Shown here: in pieces, positions 24,254 through 35,889 of the stretch
Layout of the letters: each line of letters begins with the position of its first letter
Position numbering within the stretch: position 1 is the stretch's first letter
DNA from: Psettodes erumei
Lineage: Eukaryota; Chordata; Actinopteri; Pleuronectiformes; Psettodidae
Direction of reading: 5' to 3'
Assembly (NCBI GenBank): GCA_016785225.1
Contig: JAFBJZ010000952.1
Location: 6,732,501-6,796,500 of the forward strand
DNA length: 64,000 nucleotides
Translations under genes and position numbers: made by a program
The notes under the pieces: model-generated
Database searches by the model: none
What the model was told of the DNA's origin: nothing
What the model saw: only the letters and a program-made list of their open reading frames with translations

Positions 24254-24293
<40 letters not shown>
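24230..24293. repeat. compound (CT)n(CA)19 microsatellite
   Basis: CT-rich 24230-24253, then TTAA, then a perfect AC run to 24293. Confidence 0.94.
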
Positions 24294-24295
<2 letters not shown>

Positions 24296-24359
24296 CTACT
24301 TCTTTTTCCCTCTGTGGCATGCTGTGTAGTTTTAGAGAAAGGCAGCCTGATGGGTTCAC

Positions 24360-24373
24360 TTTTTTTTTTTTTT
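24360..24373. repeat. (T)14 homopolymer
   Basis: Pure T run. The following sequence contains AACAATGG (24394-24401), a SOX-type site. Confidence 0.88.
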
Positions 24374-24379
24374 GCTGGT

Positions 24380-25574
24380 GTCTGAGACGTTGAACAATGG
24401 CCAAACTGTTGAGCAGCGACTCAACTCGGCCCAGAGGATTTCCTCCTCAGCCCTGGACCACCTAATACTATATGACACCCTACATCATGAGGAGAGGAGA
24501 CACGCATTTTTAAAAAACAGGAAAGGAGAAAGTGGGGTACATTTTATGCTGTTCTGCCTGGGCTGTTGCCAGAGCTTTGAGCTCTGCCACTTTGGTTGTT
24601 GAAAACTTGGGGCTTATTTTCATGACCCTGACAATAAACCGGCCCTCATTCACATTCACACCCAAATCCCTGCTTATCTTTTACTTCTCTCAAAGAAAAC
24701 TGAGTAGCAGACAAACAGACAATTACACTTCTCATTACACAAACATACACACACGCACTCGTACTTTTCTCTGCACACACCATCCTCAAATCGACTACTT
24801 GACTCGCACACACATGGGTTTTCTTCCATTGCTTCCCTGGACCAAATGCTTTTACATCATAAATCAGTAGTAAAAACATCGCTCTGTGTAGCAGCTCCAC
24901 TCGTCACATGATCGGCTTTGACCTTCTCCATCAAATATCTCCCACCTCGGCCTACTGTAGCCTTTAGCAGTGCTGCTAACCAGACACAGATGGACATTTA
25001 CAACTGACAGCAGATGGAAAGAACTTCACACACTGACTCAAGCTTAGATGTTGTAGTTCTGTTGTCTGTAGTGACATGTTTGTAATCATTATTCATCACA
25101 TTTACTAATATTTGTCTATTTCATTGTTAATTGACTAATGAAAAACAGTATCACATCTTCTCCTTGGAACCACATCCACCTTAAAAACACCCAGGGCTGT
25201 CCTGGGGTGGGCAGACAGCACTTACATCAGGGATAAGAGAGAGTAGACTTGGTAGACAACGTGGGCTAATTTGTAAAAGATACAGCGGCCGCATGGTTTT
25301 CCAAGGCGCTGTGGGGGAACCAAAACATTCAGCAGTTGTCCAAACAGATTCCTCGCTCCACTCTGCAGCGGACGACACAGCACTGCTATAATTTACACAC
25401 GCACGCACACACACTCACGGACACACACGCATACACACACGCACACACACAGACTCTCTCTTTCCTCCGGCGCAGGAATTTATTTTGCTTGGGGAGATTG
25501 CTGTGTCTGCAAGTTTTGAAGCCTTGTTAATGAATCTGAAACGGGGTCACGCCGGGATTGATGGGTGAGAATTA

Positions 25575-25575
<1 letters not shown>
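24380..25575. other. non-coding stretch
   Basis: A motif-rich patch at 24385-24480 is followed by plain sequence and a degenerate CA-rich patch (25397-25450). No gene seen. Confidence 0.45.

Positions 25576-25577
<2 letters not shown>

Positions 25578-25606
<29 letters not shown>
25578..25606. repeat. (GT)14 microsatellite
   Basis: Perfect run ending at GCTGCAG. Confidence 0.94.
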
Positions 25607-25609
<3 letters not shown>

Positions 25610-25909
25610 CAGAAAAGGAAGTGCTGTGAGGAGCTATTATGGGATCACACGAGCTAAGCACCTTTGTTTCACCATAAGGCTGACATTGTTTTGATGAAGA
25701 TGGTGCACTGTGGCAGATTTGATCAGTGTATGAGTTGCGGTATGGCTAGATCCACGTGATTGTTGCCAAATGTATTTTAGTTATGAGCATGAATCTGCAT
25801 GTTCACATGTGCAACTTTTTCTCTGCTTTCTGCAGAAAGAAAAGTGAAAGGCAATAAGCAATAGGGGGCGCCTGCACACAGCTGGACATTCAAGTAACAC
25901 CACTCCATC

Positions 25910-25929
25910 CACACACACACACACACACA
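25910..25929. repeat. (CA)10 microsatellite
   Basis: Perfect short run. Confidence 0.88.
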
Positions 25930-27530
25930 GTGAAAAAAGAGAAAGTCAAGAACCTTTTGTCTACCCTGTCACTCATTATCTTTGATCAAATATATATTCA
26001 AACATTAATAGTTGATATCCTGGTTGAGTAATCTTTTTCAGCGCTAATAACTTCAGCATAATGTTCCCTCGCTATGCTTTCTGGGCACTAGCTGTACCAG
26101 CGTGTGTGTGTGATTCTATGTGCATAAGTGCGTGACCACCACTGCCCTTCCCATATCTGTCTCCCATCGCTCTGTCTTATCACAGCGCACACATACCTCA
26201 GCATTGCCTCCTGTGATTGTGTAAAGAGCCAGGGGCTTTTTTTCCACGCCACGGAGACAAGGAGAGGAAAAGTGAGTCCACTTGTTTGTGACAATACTTA
26301 GGGTGAACGGGCACGGTGGTGCTCGGGAGATTCTGTTGTTATAGGGACAAAACAAATAAAGTGTCAGCCATTCAAAAGATGGCTCGGCTCAAGAGGGTCA
26401 GGCCGAACTAATTCCTTTGGAAAACAATCAACTGCCATCTTGTTTTCTCCCTCAGCAGCTGTCTTGACTTTTTTTGCTTTGATAGCACTGATGGACATTT
26501 TGGAAAACTCTTCAGGAGTAGCAGCAAGGTCAAGGGTTATGTTACCCACAGAAATATACAATTATATTGAGTGTTAAGGGCTTGATTCACCCAAGTAAGC
26601 AAAGAAAAAAGAAAGCATTATTTTCCAGCTTGCTACTAGTGGTATTGAGTTAGTAACAGATAAAGTTGGCTTATACATGTCTGATTATTTTGACACTAAG
26701 CCTTCATTTGTGAAGAAAAAAATTACTCATTAAAAATCCCTGTGCGGTGTGGCAATATGTTCTGTTGATTATCCAAATCAGGATTTTTATTTTTTCAAAA
26801 CATTTTTTTTTAAATTTGGATGAAGTGAACAAACTTAGAAAGAATCTATCATTTCTGTGTCACCTGATTTTTGTAAGTCATGTAAATTCTATGTAGATCT
26901 TATGTTGACCGACTGTTAAAGATTTCTAACATTGCTCAAACATTTGATGTCAGGCTAGGCAGACCGCCAGCTCATTTCTGGCCTGCCATGTTGTTTAAGG
27001 GCAACCGTCCAGGGGCTCTCTTTCCTTCTCAGTGAGAGTCACTGCTTTTAACTTGTGTTAGCACTGGAAATGGCTGCGCTAGCAGACTCAATACATAGGT
27101 CAGCCAGGATAACCCCCATATCCTGATTACTGACACAGAGTGCCCTCTGGAACATAGACCAGCAATAAAAAAAGGCTTCAGTGAGCTGCTGCAAACCCAA
27201 CGACATTACTCATATGGCCAGAGCCTTGGCCAGAACCAGAACCAGAGACTAAACCACTGTTGAGAAAATGTGCACGTACTGATCTTTGCAACTGACAGAA
27301 GACCCTACAAAATGCATTACAGAGAAAATGTAAAAGAACAAAAATTGTTCTAAAGTGAATATGCGTGTATGTAGAAATCAATAGGATTTTGAGCCAAAGA
27401 GGGACTCGTCACAAGGGTTTTGTGGCCATGGACATCGGAGAGCTTTTTGTTTCCCCTACTGCCTCCACTGTGTCTAACCAAGCTGAAAGATTGATGGGGA
27501 GAAAAGAGAAACAAGAGAGACAGAAAAAGA
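25930..27530. other. AT-rich non-coding stretch with no gene seen
   Basis: Short minus-strand frames near 26088-26561 lack support. No known element recognised. Confidence 0.5.
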
Positions 27531-27532
27531 CA

Positions 27533-27568
<36 letters not shown>
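27533..27568. repeat. compound (TG)6(AG)12 microsatellite
   Basis: TG run passing directly into a perfect GA run. Confidence 0.92.
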
Positions 27569-27569
27569 T

Positions 27570-28360
27570 ACAAAGAGCAAAAGAAACTGCACGTAAGGAG
27601 GAAAAAAAAGAACAGGGCTTTTAAATCTTCAGCTGATATGCCAGAGTGAGAGCCCCCCTCATGTCTATGAATATCTCTTTTATTATTAATATTGACCCAT
27701 GTGCCATAAAGAACCACAGGGGCTCTGCAATACTCAAACCTCAGAATTATGCGGTTACTACTAAAGGGCAACAAGATCATGGACGCACAAACAAACAAAC
27801 GCTGCCAAACACATTAATCATTCAAATTCAGTGTATATGCACTCGGGCAGCTGTGATAGCAGGTTCCTCTCACAGCTAAAATAACCTACAAAATAAAACA
27901 TTTTCGTTTGCATTATTTGTTTTGCTAGAAATGTGAGGCATGCTGTCGCATCAGTTCTCATGTACGGTGGCAGCGGCGCTGAATCATGGAGCCATGCTTG
28001 AAATATCACAATATTTAAAACAGTTTTTAGTGATAATATCACATTATTAATAAGAGCATCGACAGAACTCTTCACGCATGCAACACACAAACAGCAATTA
28101 TTTTCTTATGATCAAAATTGGCTTAACAAACAGTCTGGACAACAGACATTTATTCATAATACTGGGATACATTTATCTGAAAGATGAGAAATAATGAATG
28201 ACAACTGATCTCAGCTTGACAGACAACTCGAGGATAAATTTGGAAAGAGGAGGTTGTTGGAGTAGATATGCATTGTTGTATGAACAACTGACAATTTGCC
28301 GCTACCAAATAGGTTTGCCACCATTTAGACAATGCTCTGAGACTCCTCTAATCTGAGCGC

Positions 28361-28365
<5 letters not shown>
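27570..28365. other. non-coding stretch with no gene seen
   Basis: Unique, AT-rich sequence. Frames present are short and overlapping. Confidence 0.5.

Positions 28366-28367
<2 letters not shown>

Positions 28368-28399
<32 letters not shown>
28368..28399. repeat. (GT)16 microsatellite
   Basis: Perfect run with upstream GCGCACGTGTAT, which keeps the alternation. Confidence 0.95.
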
Positions 28400-28401
<2 letters not shown>

Positions 28402-28554
28402 TGCCTTTGTGTGCACGTGTACTGGGGGGACACTTTGATAAATGGCCAGTTTATGGTGCTGTCACACTGAAGATGTCTATGGGGAAATACTTCCCCACAA
28501 GCGCTGGTGTGTGTGTTTGTGTCTGTGTGCGGATGTGTTTATGTGTGGAGAGGG

Positions 28555-28650
28555 GGTACAATGCTCTGGTCATCTGATTGCACAGCCTGTGGCCTGGCGC
28601 ATGATTAATCAAACTGATTGGATTGGGCAAATATGGTTTGTGATAGCACA
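28555..28650. promoter_or_regulatory. candidate regulatory block with palindromic TGATTAATCA
   Basis: Unique sequence with TGATTAATCA (28602-28611), a perfect palindrome made of two facing homeodomain half-sites, then two further GATTGG (CCAAT-type) boxes within 20 bp. Low repeat content and no coding signal. Marks the left edge of the motif-rich 28.5-32.7 kb region. Confidence 0.35.
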
Positions 28651-28954
28651 AAAAAGGGAGAGAGTCAGAGAGAGAAATGGATTACTCTGTTGCACGGGAA
28701 GATCTGTGCGTGGGTGTGTTTGTGGATTCGAGGGTGTTTGCACGTGTGTGCATAGTTTGTGTGCTGAGAGCAGAGGTGTGTATGAAAGGGGGCTGAAGTG
28801 AGGCTGATGTGTGTTTGAGGGTCAGAGGTCAAATAAATGGAACATGAAAGACTGAAAACACAGTGCGGCGCTGCTGACACAGCCACAACCCTGTTAATAT
28901 CTCACGCGGGCTACGCACTTACTTTGAGCACACAGACTTTTTCTCAGGCACTTG

Positions 28955-28955
<1 letters not shown>

Positions 28956-28985
<30 letters not shown>

Positions 28986-28995
28986 ACTCACCTAC
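28956..28995. repeat. (CA)n microsatellite, imperfect 3' end
   Basis: CA run to about 28979, then ACTCACACACTCAC. Confidence 0.9.
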
Positions 28996-29224
28996 AAACA
29001 CATGTATCCCAGCGCAGTACACAGCAGCGTTTGAGTAATTGAGCTGTGCCATTGCAGCTTTGTAATCGCTGACGTGTCTTTACATAGCCTTTGTGCCTGA
29101 ACAATAGAGTGCCGGGACTAAGCTGTCGCTGGTCACAAGAAAGGAGGAAGGGAGCGAGAGAGAAAGGGGGAAAAGAGAGAGAGGGAGAGAGAGAAGGAGG
29201 GGGGTAAAAAAGCAAACAAGCAGC

Positions 29225-29330
29225 TCAGCCTGCATGTATGGGTGCCACCTGGCCTTAGATCAATGCACCGACACATAGGTCATTTTTAATATGCTTTGAT
29301 CTGTCACCCCAGTTGGGCCATGTGTGTGTT
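29225..29330. promoter_or_regulatory. candidate regulatory block with TCF/LEF-type site
   Basis: Unique block after a purine-rich stretch (29130-29210). It contains CTTTGATC (29294-29301), which fits the TCF/LEF core CTTTGATS, and an AT-rich TTTTTAATATG segment beside it. Function is inference. Confidence 0.28.
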
Positions 29331-29384
29331 TAGGGGGGTGTTTGGGTGTGCTCTATCAAGCACATCTTGTTTTAGGACGCCAGA

Positions 29385-29640
29385 CACGGTGTGTGAACTA
29401 TCAAATTGTCCCTTTAATAGCCCCATTCTTCTTCGCTCATTATCTCTGTGACGGCCTCCCTGGGGATGTGGAGAAGGAGACAGAGACAGAACGACAGTTT
29501 GAAGAAGGAGTGACACGGGAGCAATTTTATGTAGTTGTTAATTAGAAATTAATTCGGGTCATTTATGAATTATTTCGATGCATTTAAATAATGACTCTGT
29601 CAAAAGGGCTGCAAAAAGTTAATGTTGCTTGTTTTTCAAG
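29385..29640. promoter_or_regulatory. candidate regulatory block rich in AATTA cores
   Basis: Repeat-free block with GTTAATTAGAAATTAATTCGGGTCATTTATGAATTATTTCG-type content (about 29534-29578, abbreviated here): four AATT cores inside about 45 bp. No coding frame. Compatible with a homeodomain-bound enhancer. Not tested. Confidence 0.3.
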
Positions 29641-30039
29641 TTGCAGAGGATGTTTGCAAAATCATTTGTGTAACCATACCACAGCACTTACTGCAGAGCA
29701 CAAAAAAAGGAAAGTGAGGCTCACACTGCATCCTTCGACATTTTTTTTTCTTTTCCATATTTACACAAACACAAACCATTAATCAAAATCAATCTTACTT
29801 CATTCAAACTCATTTTCTTCTCCCCTATGCACCACCCATGCCAATCTCATGCCATGTGTGAGCGAAACAATCGTGAATAAGAGATGGTGGCATAGAAGAA
29901 CATCCCTGGATACTCTGACCCGTTGCTTCCAGTCAGCAAGACGTATACATTCTCCGTCTTTCTTTAGCCCTCACTCTCTTTCAATCTCTTGTCTCTTTCC
30001 TCCCTTTCTCTCGTTAAATCTGTTCCACCCTTTAGCTCT

Positions 30040-30270
30040 GTGGGCAGGTGCTACTGTAATTAGCCATTATTTGACTATCAAAAGTCAGGAGTTGATTAAA
30101 TGGCCACGAAGCGGCGCGCAGAGCACTTTCCCTCTGAGCCCAGCCCCATAATTTCAAAAGATTCTTGCAACCTGCTGAGGGCCTTTCAGGTCTGTGAGAC
30201 GCCGCTTCCGACCGCTGGTAAGAGCCTGTTGCCGGCGGTAATCAAAACTGATAATCTTACAGGAGAGAAA
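30040..30270. promoter_or_regulatory. candidate non-coding regulatory element
   Basis: Unique sequence with GTAATTAGCCATTATTTG (30056-30073), GTTGATTAAATGG and CpG-bearing patches (AAGCGGCGCGC, GACGCCGCTTCCGACC, GCCGGCGGTAATC). Retained CpGs and homeodomain cores in a repeat-free block suggest constraint. A short plus frame crosses it, and a weak 28-nt exon-like segment (30190-30217) is judged chance. Confidence 0.38.
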
Positions 30271-30399
30271 GCGGGGGTTGGTGTGTGGGTGGAGGAGAGA
30301 AAAGAGAGCGAAAGAAAGAAATGCTCGGGGGCTTTCGGGAGGTTGGAGCTCAAGCAGCGAGCCTTCCATTAGAAATGTGTTGCGGCTCTGAGGGGGCCG

Positions 30400-30720
30400 G
30401 TGGCCAGCAAGTGGTGAAAAATGCTGCCTTCTTAAGGCAAGTGAATGGCATCTCTTCAGTGATTAGGAGCGGTAATAATGGGCACCCCTGCCTGTTACCC
30501 CTAAGTCCATTTTATTGCTAATTCATCTACCTGTTATTTCAGACATACTTGACAGGAATCACCTGCTAAGAAGTCATGTTTGTCAGGCAGGTATGCCCAT
30601 TAGCTGGGGATCTTAAATCAGCCTCACAATGGTGCCGGTAGGGGAGTAGAAAGGCCGGCCTCGTTGTTAGCAGATAACACCACACTGCAGTTATCCTGAC
30701 CAACATGGAAAATCTTTTCT
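30400..30720. promoter_or_regulatory. candidate non-coding regulatory element
   Basis: About 320 bp without simple repeats, with TTGCTAATTCATC, CCCATTAGCTGG, GATTAGGAGCGGTAATAATGG and AGCAGATAAC (GATA-type) motifs. Even composition and no stop-free coding frame with splice sites. Together with the 30.04-30.27 kb block it forms the densest part of the motif-rich region. Confidence 0.38.
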
Positions 30721-30724
30721 GCTC

Positions 30725-31640
30725 CAAAAATAATTAGACTCCATCCCCGGAGCGATTCTTAATTAATGCACTTTTTTTTCTCAGTGTAAGTGGATTTTAA
30801 GCCAAGCTGATCTGCTTTTGTGCTCTGTTGTGAAAATCCTGTACACTTATGAAAAATATCACATCTGACTTTGCGCATTAAGGGAAAAACAGCTGATTGG
30901 AAGTGAGTTATGAAAACATGTAATAATCTCTTTTTGTGTGAAATTAAATCTAGCTTTTGGACCCAAAGAAGTAATTTTGAATTTGGTACAGTTTCAATGG
31001 CGGATCGACCTTTTCGTATTTTCATGACCAAGTCCCTTTTCACTGAGCAAAGCCATTAATATCCAAATAAATATTTGACTAGATAGAGTTTATATTAGAA
31101 TAAATCATGTGATCTACACACTGTTATATTCCCCAAGGAGAATTGGGGCAAAAATAATCACTTTGACTTCCTGGTTAATGTTCTGTATAATGCTCACCAG
31201 GGAAACACTTTCTATGATAATATCCTCATATGAGCATCTCGATCTGAAATGTCACAGCTGAGATTAGAGCAGGCTTGACTCCCAGTGTATGGTGTATTCC
31301 CATGGAGTGTGGAAACATTAAATGGATTTTGGCATTAATGTAGTGAAGTGAAGAGGCACAACAAAATATGTAAATATATACAAAGATTTGATTGGAATAT
31401 TACATCTAGGTACTTTCGTGAAAGTCCAATGCTCAAGACGGTAATCACCACTGATAAAGAAAGGGGGTGTAATTGCATTTCAACAGGGCCTTTATCTGAC
31501 ACATGCGCATGTTGTCATAGATCGCCATCTCCTTTAGTTGCATTGTCTATGAGGGTTTGTACCAGCAGAGTGCAGGTCACTCTCTGTGACCGCAGTTCCC
31601 ATCCGTTTCAATGTTGTTAGCTGAATAAAAGGATTATCCA
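30725..31640. other. AT-rich unique sequence
   Basis: No gene, repeat family or microsatellite. May include weaker regulatory blocks (for example around 31245-31340). Confidence 0.45.
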
Positions 31641-31960
31641 CTATGAATTAGTACTAAGACAGAAAACCCCTCTCTCTCGGGATGATGCTCTGTGCGTGTG
31701 TGTGAGTGGGATCCCCCTCTCATTGCCCGTCTCTCCTGGGATCCCCCACTCGGCCTAATCATTGTTTCTCTAACAGATAATTCTCCATGTCCTTGCACGT
31801 GTCTGTGTGTGTTTGTGTATGTGTTAATTAGCGCTGAGTGTGCTCTTCCTTGTAATCACTTAATTAGGGGTGACGGCCCCGATGCTTGTTTACTCAATTA
31901 GCCATCCTCTTTAATTATCTAATTCACAGCGAGTCGACTGTCCTTGTTAGCGAGCTCAGT
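31640..31960. promoter_or_regulatory. candidate regulatory element with a homeodomain-site cluster
   Basis: Contains TTAATTAG (31824-31831), TTAATTAG (31860-31867), CAATTAG (31895-31901), TTAATTAT (31911-31918) and TCTAATTC (31918-31925): five homeodomain-type cores in about 100 bp, interleaved with CpG-bearing unique DNA (GGTGACGGCCCCGATG). This spacing is typical of developmental enhancers bound by homeodomain factors. No coding frame. Conservation not measured. Confidence 0.42.
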
Positions 31961-32199
31961 GAAGGTGTCATGTGCTGATGTGTGTGTGTATTGTGTTTGC
32001 TTACAAATGTACGCGTCCTTTCACCTGAGAGGAAATTATTTGATGCATTCTGGATGAGATGGCGAGCAGCGTGACAGTTTAAAACCAGACAGGGGAAGCT
32101 AGGGCAATGTAAAAGACTGTATGTGCCTTTCCTTTCACGACAACTCACACATACTTGCAAAGACACACACACACACGCCTCGTCGGACACTAGGCCATG

Positions 32200-32330
32200 C
32201 TCGTGGACTGCATATGAGTGCCGAGCCACATGCCTCAGATTACTGTCGCTGTGATTCCCTGAGATTTAGCCATTAATGATAAAATCTACGTCAAAAGAAA
32301 GAAAGAAAGTGAAGTCTCATGGTGAGTATG
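32200..32330. promoter_or_regulatory. candidate regulatory block / weak exon-like segment
   Basis: Unique block. A 52-nt segment, 32270-32321 plus, is bounded by TTTAG| and G|GTGAGTATG and is open in one frame (INDKIYVKRKKESEVS). Its codon use is A-rich and the upstream tract is only modestly pyrimidine-rich, so I treat it as unproven. Confidence 0.2.
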
Positions 32331-32429
32331 ATTGATGGTTGCTTTTAAATGGAGGCGTCCAGGGCCAGCTCTATTGTTTCTCCTGACCAGAATCGCCACC
32401 TACTCCACCGCCTCCACCCCCCCGCTCCT

Positions 32430-32700
32430 TCATGTGGATTAAGGCCTGCCGTTTATTTAACAGTTCATTTGAGCGCAGGGGCGACCAAGGTGAAGCCGGT
32501 GGGGGTGGTGGAGTGGGGGGGGGTTGGTCGTGTTGGCAGGGTGTCTGTGCTGTACCATGGCGGGACGTCCCTTTGCGGGACAGTGCCAGGCTGCGCTGTG
32601 GGGAGACGAGACAGGGCCTCCCCAGTGGACTAATGCCCTGTAATGAAGATTAAGACTCAGTCAAAGACCATACTGTTCAGCCGAGATCGGAGGGAAGGAG
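32430..32700. promoter_or_regulatory. candidate GC-richer regulatory block
   Basis: GC- and CpG-richer than its surroundings (GAGCGCAGGGGCGACC, GGCGGGACGTCCC, AGCCGAGATCGG). Overlapping plus frames (32349-32653) show no domain. It could be a small CpG-rich regulatory patch. Confidence 0.25.
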
Positions 32701-32709
32701 CGAGGGATG

Positions 32710-34315
32710 GTAGGAGGGGGAGAGGAAAGGATGTGAGGATAAAGGATAAAGTAGGGATAGAGGGATGGAAAACCAGGTTTTTAGAATGTGTTTGAGGATG
32801 GATTATCCTAATTTTCAGCAACATACCATCGACGACAGAAAAAAACTAAATGCATAAAATGCCATGATTAATTGTTTGAGGAACTACATAACCCCACATT
32901 TTTACGTCTTTTGGTGTATAACTTAATCACACTTTCTGAGCCAGCTGGAACAGATTTTTTTTGTCAACTAGACACAATTGCAGTACAAGCTGTTAAGGGT
33001 GATTGCCTCCTAAACCATCACTGCAGCCACAAACATTTATAGAAAAATTCTGTGAAACAAAACCCTCTATAAAAATCACCAGTCTGCATTTAAGCAGCTA
33101 CCAAGTGCAAACCAGGAACAACAAAGGGGATCAGATTTTGGAAAAATAATTTGTTTCAAATGCACATATCCTCTGACTTGCGGTCACACTTTGTAAAAAC
33201 ACATACTGATCAACACATACTGTAGCAGCTCCCGGCTGAATAAAACTACTCCCATCAAGGCTCAGTGAGATACATTATTATGTTTAAAAGATGCTACAGT
33301 GTTGCTTACCTGCACATCTATAAGACAAAATTGCAGAAAGAAAAATGCAATATGCAGCAAAATTTAAAAGGAACTATAAAAATCCAGCATAGGTAACTCA
33401 CATTTCAATATTTCCTTGTTGCCACAAGGTAAATTCAAATCAAGAACATCTGAATGAATCCTCCTCCAATTCTTCCAGCTGGTTTAGTCTCCAAGAGAAA
33501 AATATCTTGCAAACTGCACTTTCTCCAACAGCTACTGTATTTGCTTACTTTATCTGTTGCCATCAAGGTGTGCTAGTGAACAACAATACAGGAAATTAGT
33601 GTAAAACTGAAACAATAGTGTAGCCCGATTCACATTTTATACCATTCGAACCAGATTTAAATAAAAAGAGACAAGAATATATTAATGAATGCAGATTTAA
33701 ATGACGGGGAAAAAATGTAAATTTGTAAATGCTCATTTCTTTCTTGTACCTAACAGGGTTTTCTCCTTCATGTCATCCATTTTTTGTAAAACCTCCTGGG
33801 GTAAATAGCAGCTGTTGTGTATATGAACTTGAAGAGGACCCCAAAGGTCCTGGACGCAAGAGAATCTGACGGAGCACGTGGCTTTTTGTATTTCAATGCC
33901 TTGATCTAAAGATCTTGTTGGCTGAGTGAAAGTGGCTGGTGAATTTTGGAATTTTCCTCCCACAATATCTGATAAACAATGGCAGTGCATTTTCAGGCCT
34001 ATCTGGGGCTACTGCACACACGCTAAAACTTACAAGTGCGCCCATGTGTACGCATGTGTTTGAGGCTCTCATTTCGAAGTATGAAGACAGTTAACCGGAG
34101 CAGCCTCAACACACGGCACGCTTCACTTACCACTCTGTGGCTAAAAGCTCCCCTAAGACCTGTTACGCCCAGACACACTCCCACTGTCTCCTGCCATCTC
34201 CTCATCCTTCACTTCTATCTCTCCCTGAGTCCCCCCTTTCCTTTCCTTTCCTTTTTTACAATTTCGAAATGTTTTGTCTACCTAAAATATTCAATGGGGC
34301 AGAGTGATGTGCATA
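32710..34315. other. AT-rich non-coding stretch with no gene seen
   Basis: Long AT-rich unique sequence with few frames. One strong donor-like minus site (CAG|GTAAGC, about 33303-33308) has no coding exon attached. Confidence 0.5.
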
Positions 34316-34317
34316 CA

Positions 34318-34388
34318 TATGGATGGATGGATAGATGGAAGAACGATGACGGCTGGACGGGTGGATGGGTAGGTGGGTGGGTGGAGGA
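34318..34388. repeat. degenerate GGAT/GGGT tetranucleotide repeat
   Basis: Starts (GGAT)3, drifts through ATAGATGGAAG and becomes (GGGT)n / GGTGGGTGG near 34365-34384, strongly G-rich on the plus strand. Confidence 0.75.
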
Positions 34389-34389
34389 A

Positions 34390-35010
34390 GGGGGATCTTT
34401 TTTCACATGACCTTGTGTTCGTGGGGCCAGCCTTGCTCCCCCTCTCCCCGTCTCTCTTCCCCAGACGGGTTGTGTCTGTGACTGGGCTGGCAGTTCTTGC
34501 CTCTCTTGGGCATTCTGGCATTCCTCCCGTCGTGCCCCCCCATCCCCCTGTCTCCGGCTGTCTCTTGCCCTCTGAGGGTTTCCATCTTTGCTGACACTGA
34601 CTCTTACGTTAACTCAGTCTTTTGTCTATCTTTAGACATTGTGTTGTGTCAACACTTTACCATATCTCTTGCAATTTCTCTTTCTTCTGTAGTAGTTTTT
34701 AAAAAACATTTTCTCCTAAATGCCCATACCCAAAGCACGAAATGCTAAGCCATCTTGTCAGAAATTCTGAGTTGTCTAAAAAAGATTTTGCAAAAGATAT
34801 TCTTAGTAGCAACAGCTGAAAAATGACTTTAAAAGGCAGACCTGTACAGAGTGAGAGAGGACTTTTCGAACACAAAAGAAACACTGCCCCTTGTGATGTG
34901 GAGTTTCAAATGCATCCTGACATTCTCACGCGCAGATGAACCTCTATCTCCCTTGTCTGACACTTGAAAATATTTTTGACGTGCAGGACCACACAACTTT
35001 TGTTCTCTGC
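34390..35010. other. non-coding stretch
   Basis: Pyrimidine-rich segment 34430-34580, then AT-rich sequence. Frames on both strands lack domains. Confidence 0.45.
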
Positions 35011-35014
35011 CTCC

Positions 35015-35100
35015 CCCCTAGCTTCTAGGTCTCCGTGGCAACGCTGTGCGGGTCGTCATGTTATTATCACCAGTGCTTGACCAGCCAGCCCTCTGCATTC
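35015..35100. promoter_or_regulatory. candidate regulatory block with RFX X-box
   Basis: GTCTCCGTGGCAAC (35029-35042) is a near-palindromic match to the RFX X-box consensus (GTNNCC-NN-RGNAAC). It lies in a short CpG-bearing unique segment just before a long TG microsatellite. RFX sites of this quality are typical of ciliary and neural genes, but target and function are inference. Confidence 0.38.
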
Positions 35101-35150
35101 ACTCTGTCTGCCTTAATGGACTTGCCGCTTTCTTGACAGACAGACAGGAG

Positions 35151-35153
35151 TGT

Positions 35154-35215
<62 letters not shown>

Positions 35216-35219
35216 GTGT
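35151..35219. repeat. (TG)n microsatellite, about 34 units
   Basis: Long TG run with a GAG break near the 5' end and a GCG variant near the 3' end. Confidence 0.96.
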
Positions 35220-35224
35220 TTGTA

Positions 35225-35830
35225 TCTATTCTGAAGCGTATGAGCACTCAATGTCCTTAAAAGCACAGAAAGATGAAAATAGATAAAATAGTGAAAGGAC
35301 ATTTTACCAATAAGTGGCAGGGCCAAAAAATGCAGGGTTACTTCTGTTTTAAGTATTTCTGCTTTCAAAATAACCATGTGTATATAATTAAATCACAAAT
35401 AAGAAAAGTTCCTTGAAAATGTCTTGTCTCTACTTGTATGTACATATATATGGAGAGAGAGGGGCAGAGATTACTGAATTGTGATATACCTTGGCAACTA
35501 TTTGATGATCTATTGCAATGGGTTTGATTGTTGAGTGCTATCAAAAAATTGAAATGTGAGCCCTGGTGCAACACCTTTGACAGGTGCAAAATATTTCAGT
35601 TTGAAGCATTTGACGAGCTATCCTGTTATGTTGTAACAGGTTGAAAATGAAAGGGAGAGACAGAATGAGCAGAGCAGTAAAAATAATGTTTTAAAGTGTG
35701 TGAATGTGTGCAAGTCTGTGAGTAGAAACTCATATGACAGACCCTGCAACTGTCAGACATCGCCCTCCGCCTTTTGTCTGGGTGACCCCAGAGAATGTGG
35801 TGGGAATGGTCACTGGGAGAGAGATTACGG
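35225..35830. other. AT-rich non-coding stretch with no gene seen
   Basis: Short minus frames only. No recognised element. Confidence 0.5.
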
Positions 35831-35889
35831 AGAGACAAAGACTGCAAGAGAGGGAATGAGCGAAGGAAGGAAAAAGTGAAAGGCAGAAG

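Noticed and set aside
23844..24404. 186-codon minus-strand frame
   Set aside because: Crosses a CA/CT microsatellite, and the rest lacks coding signatures.
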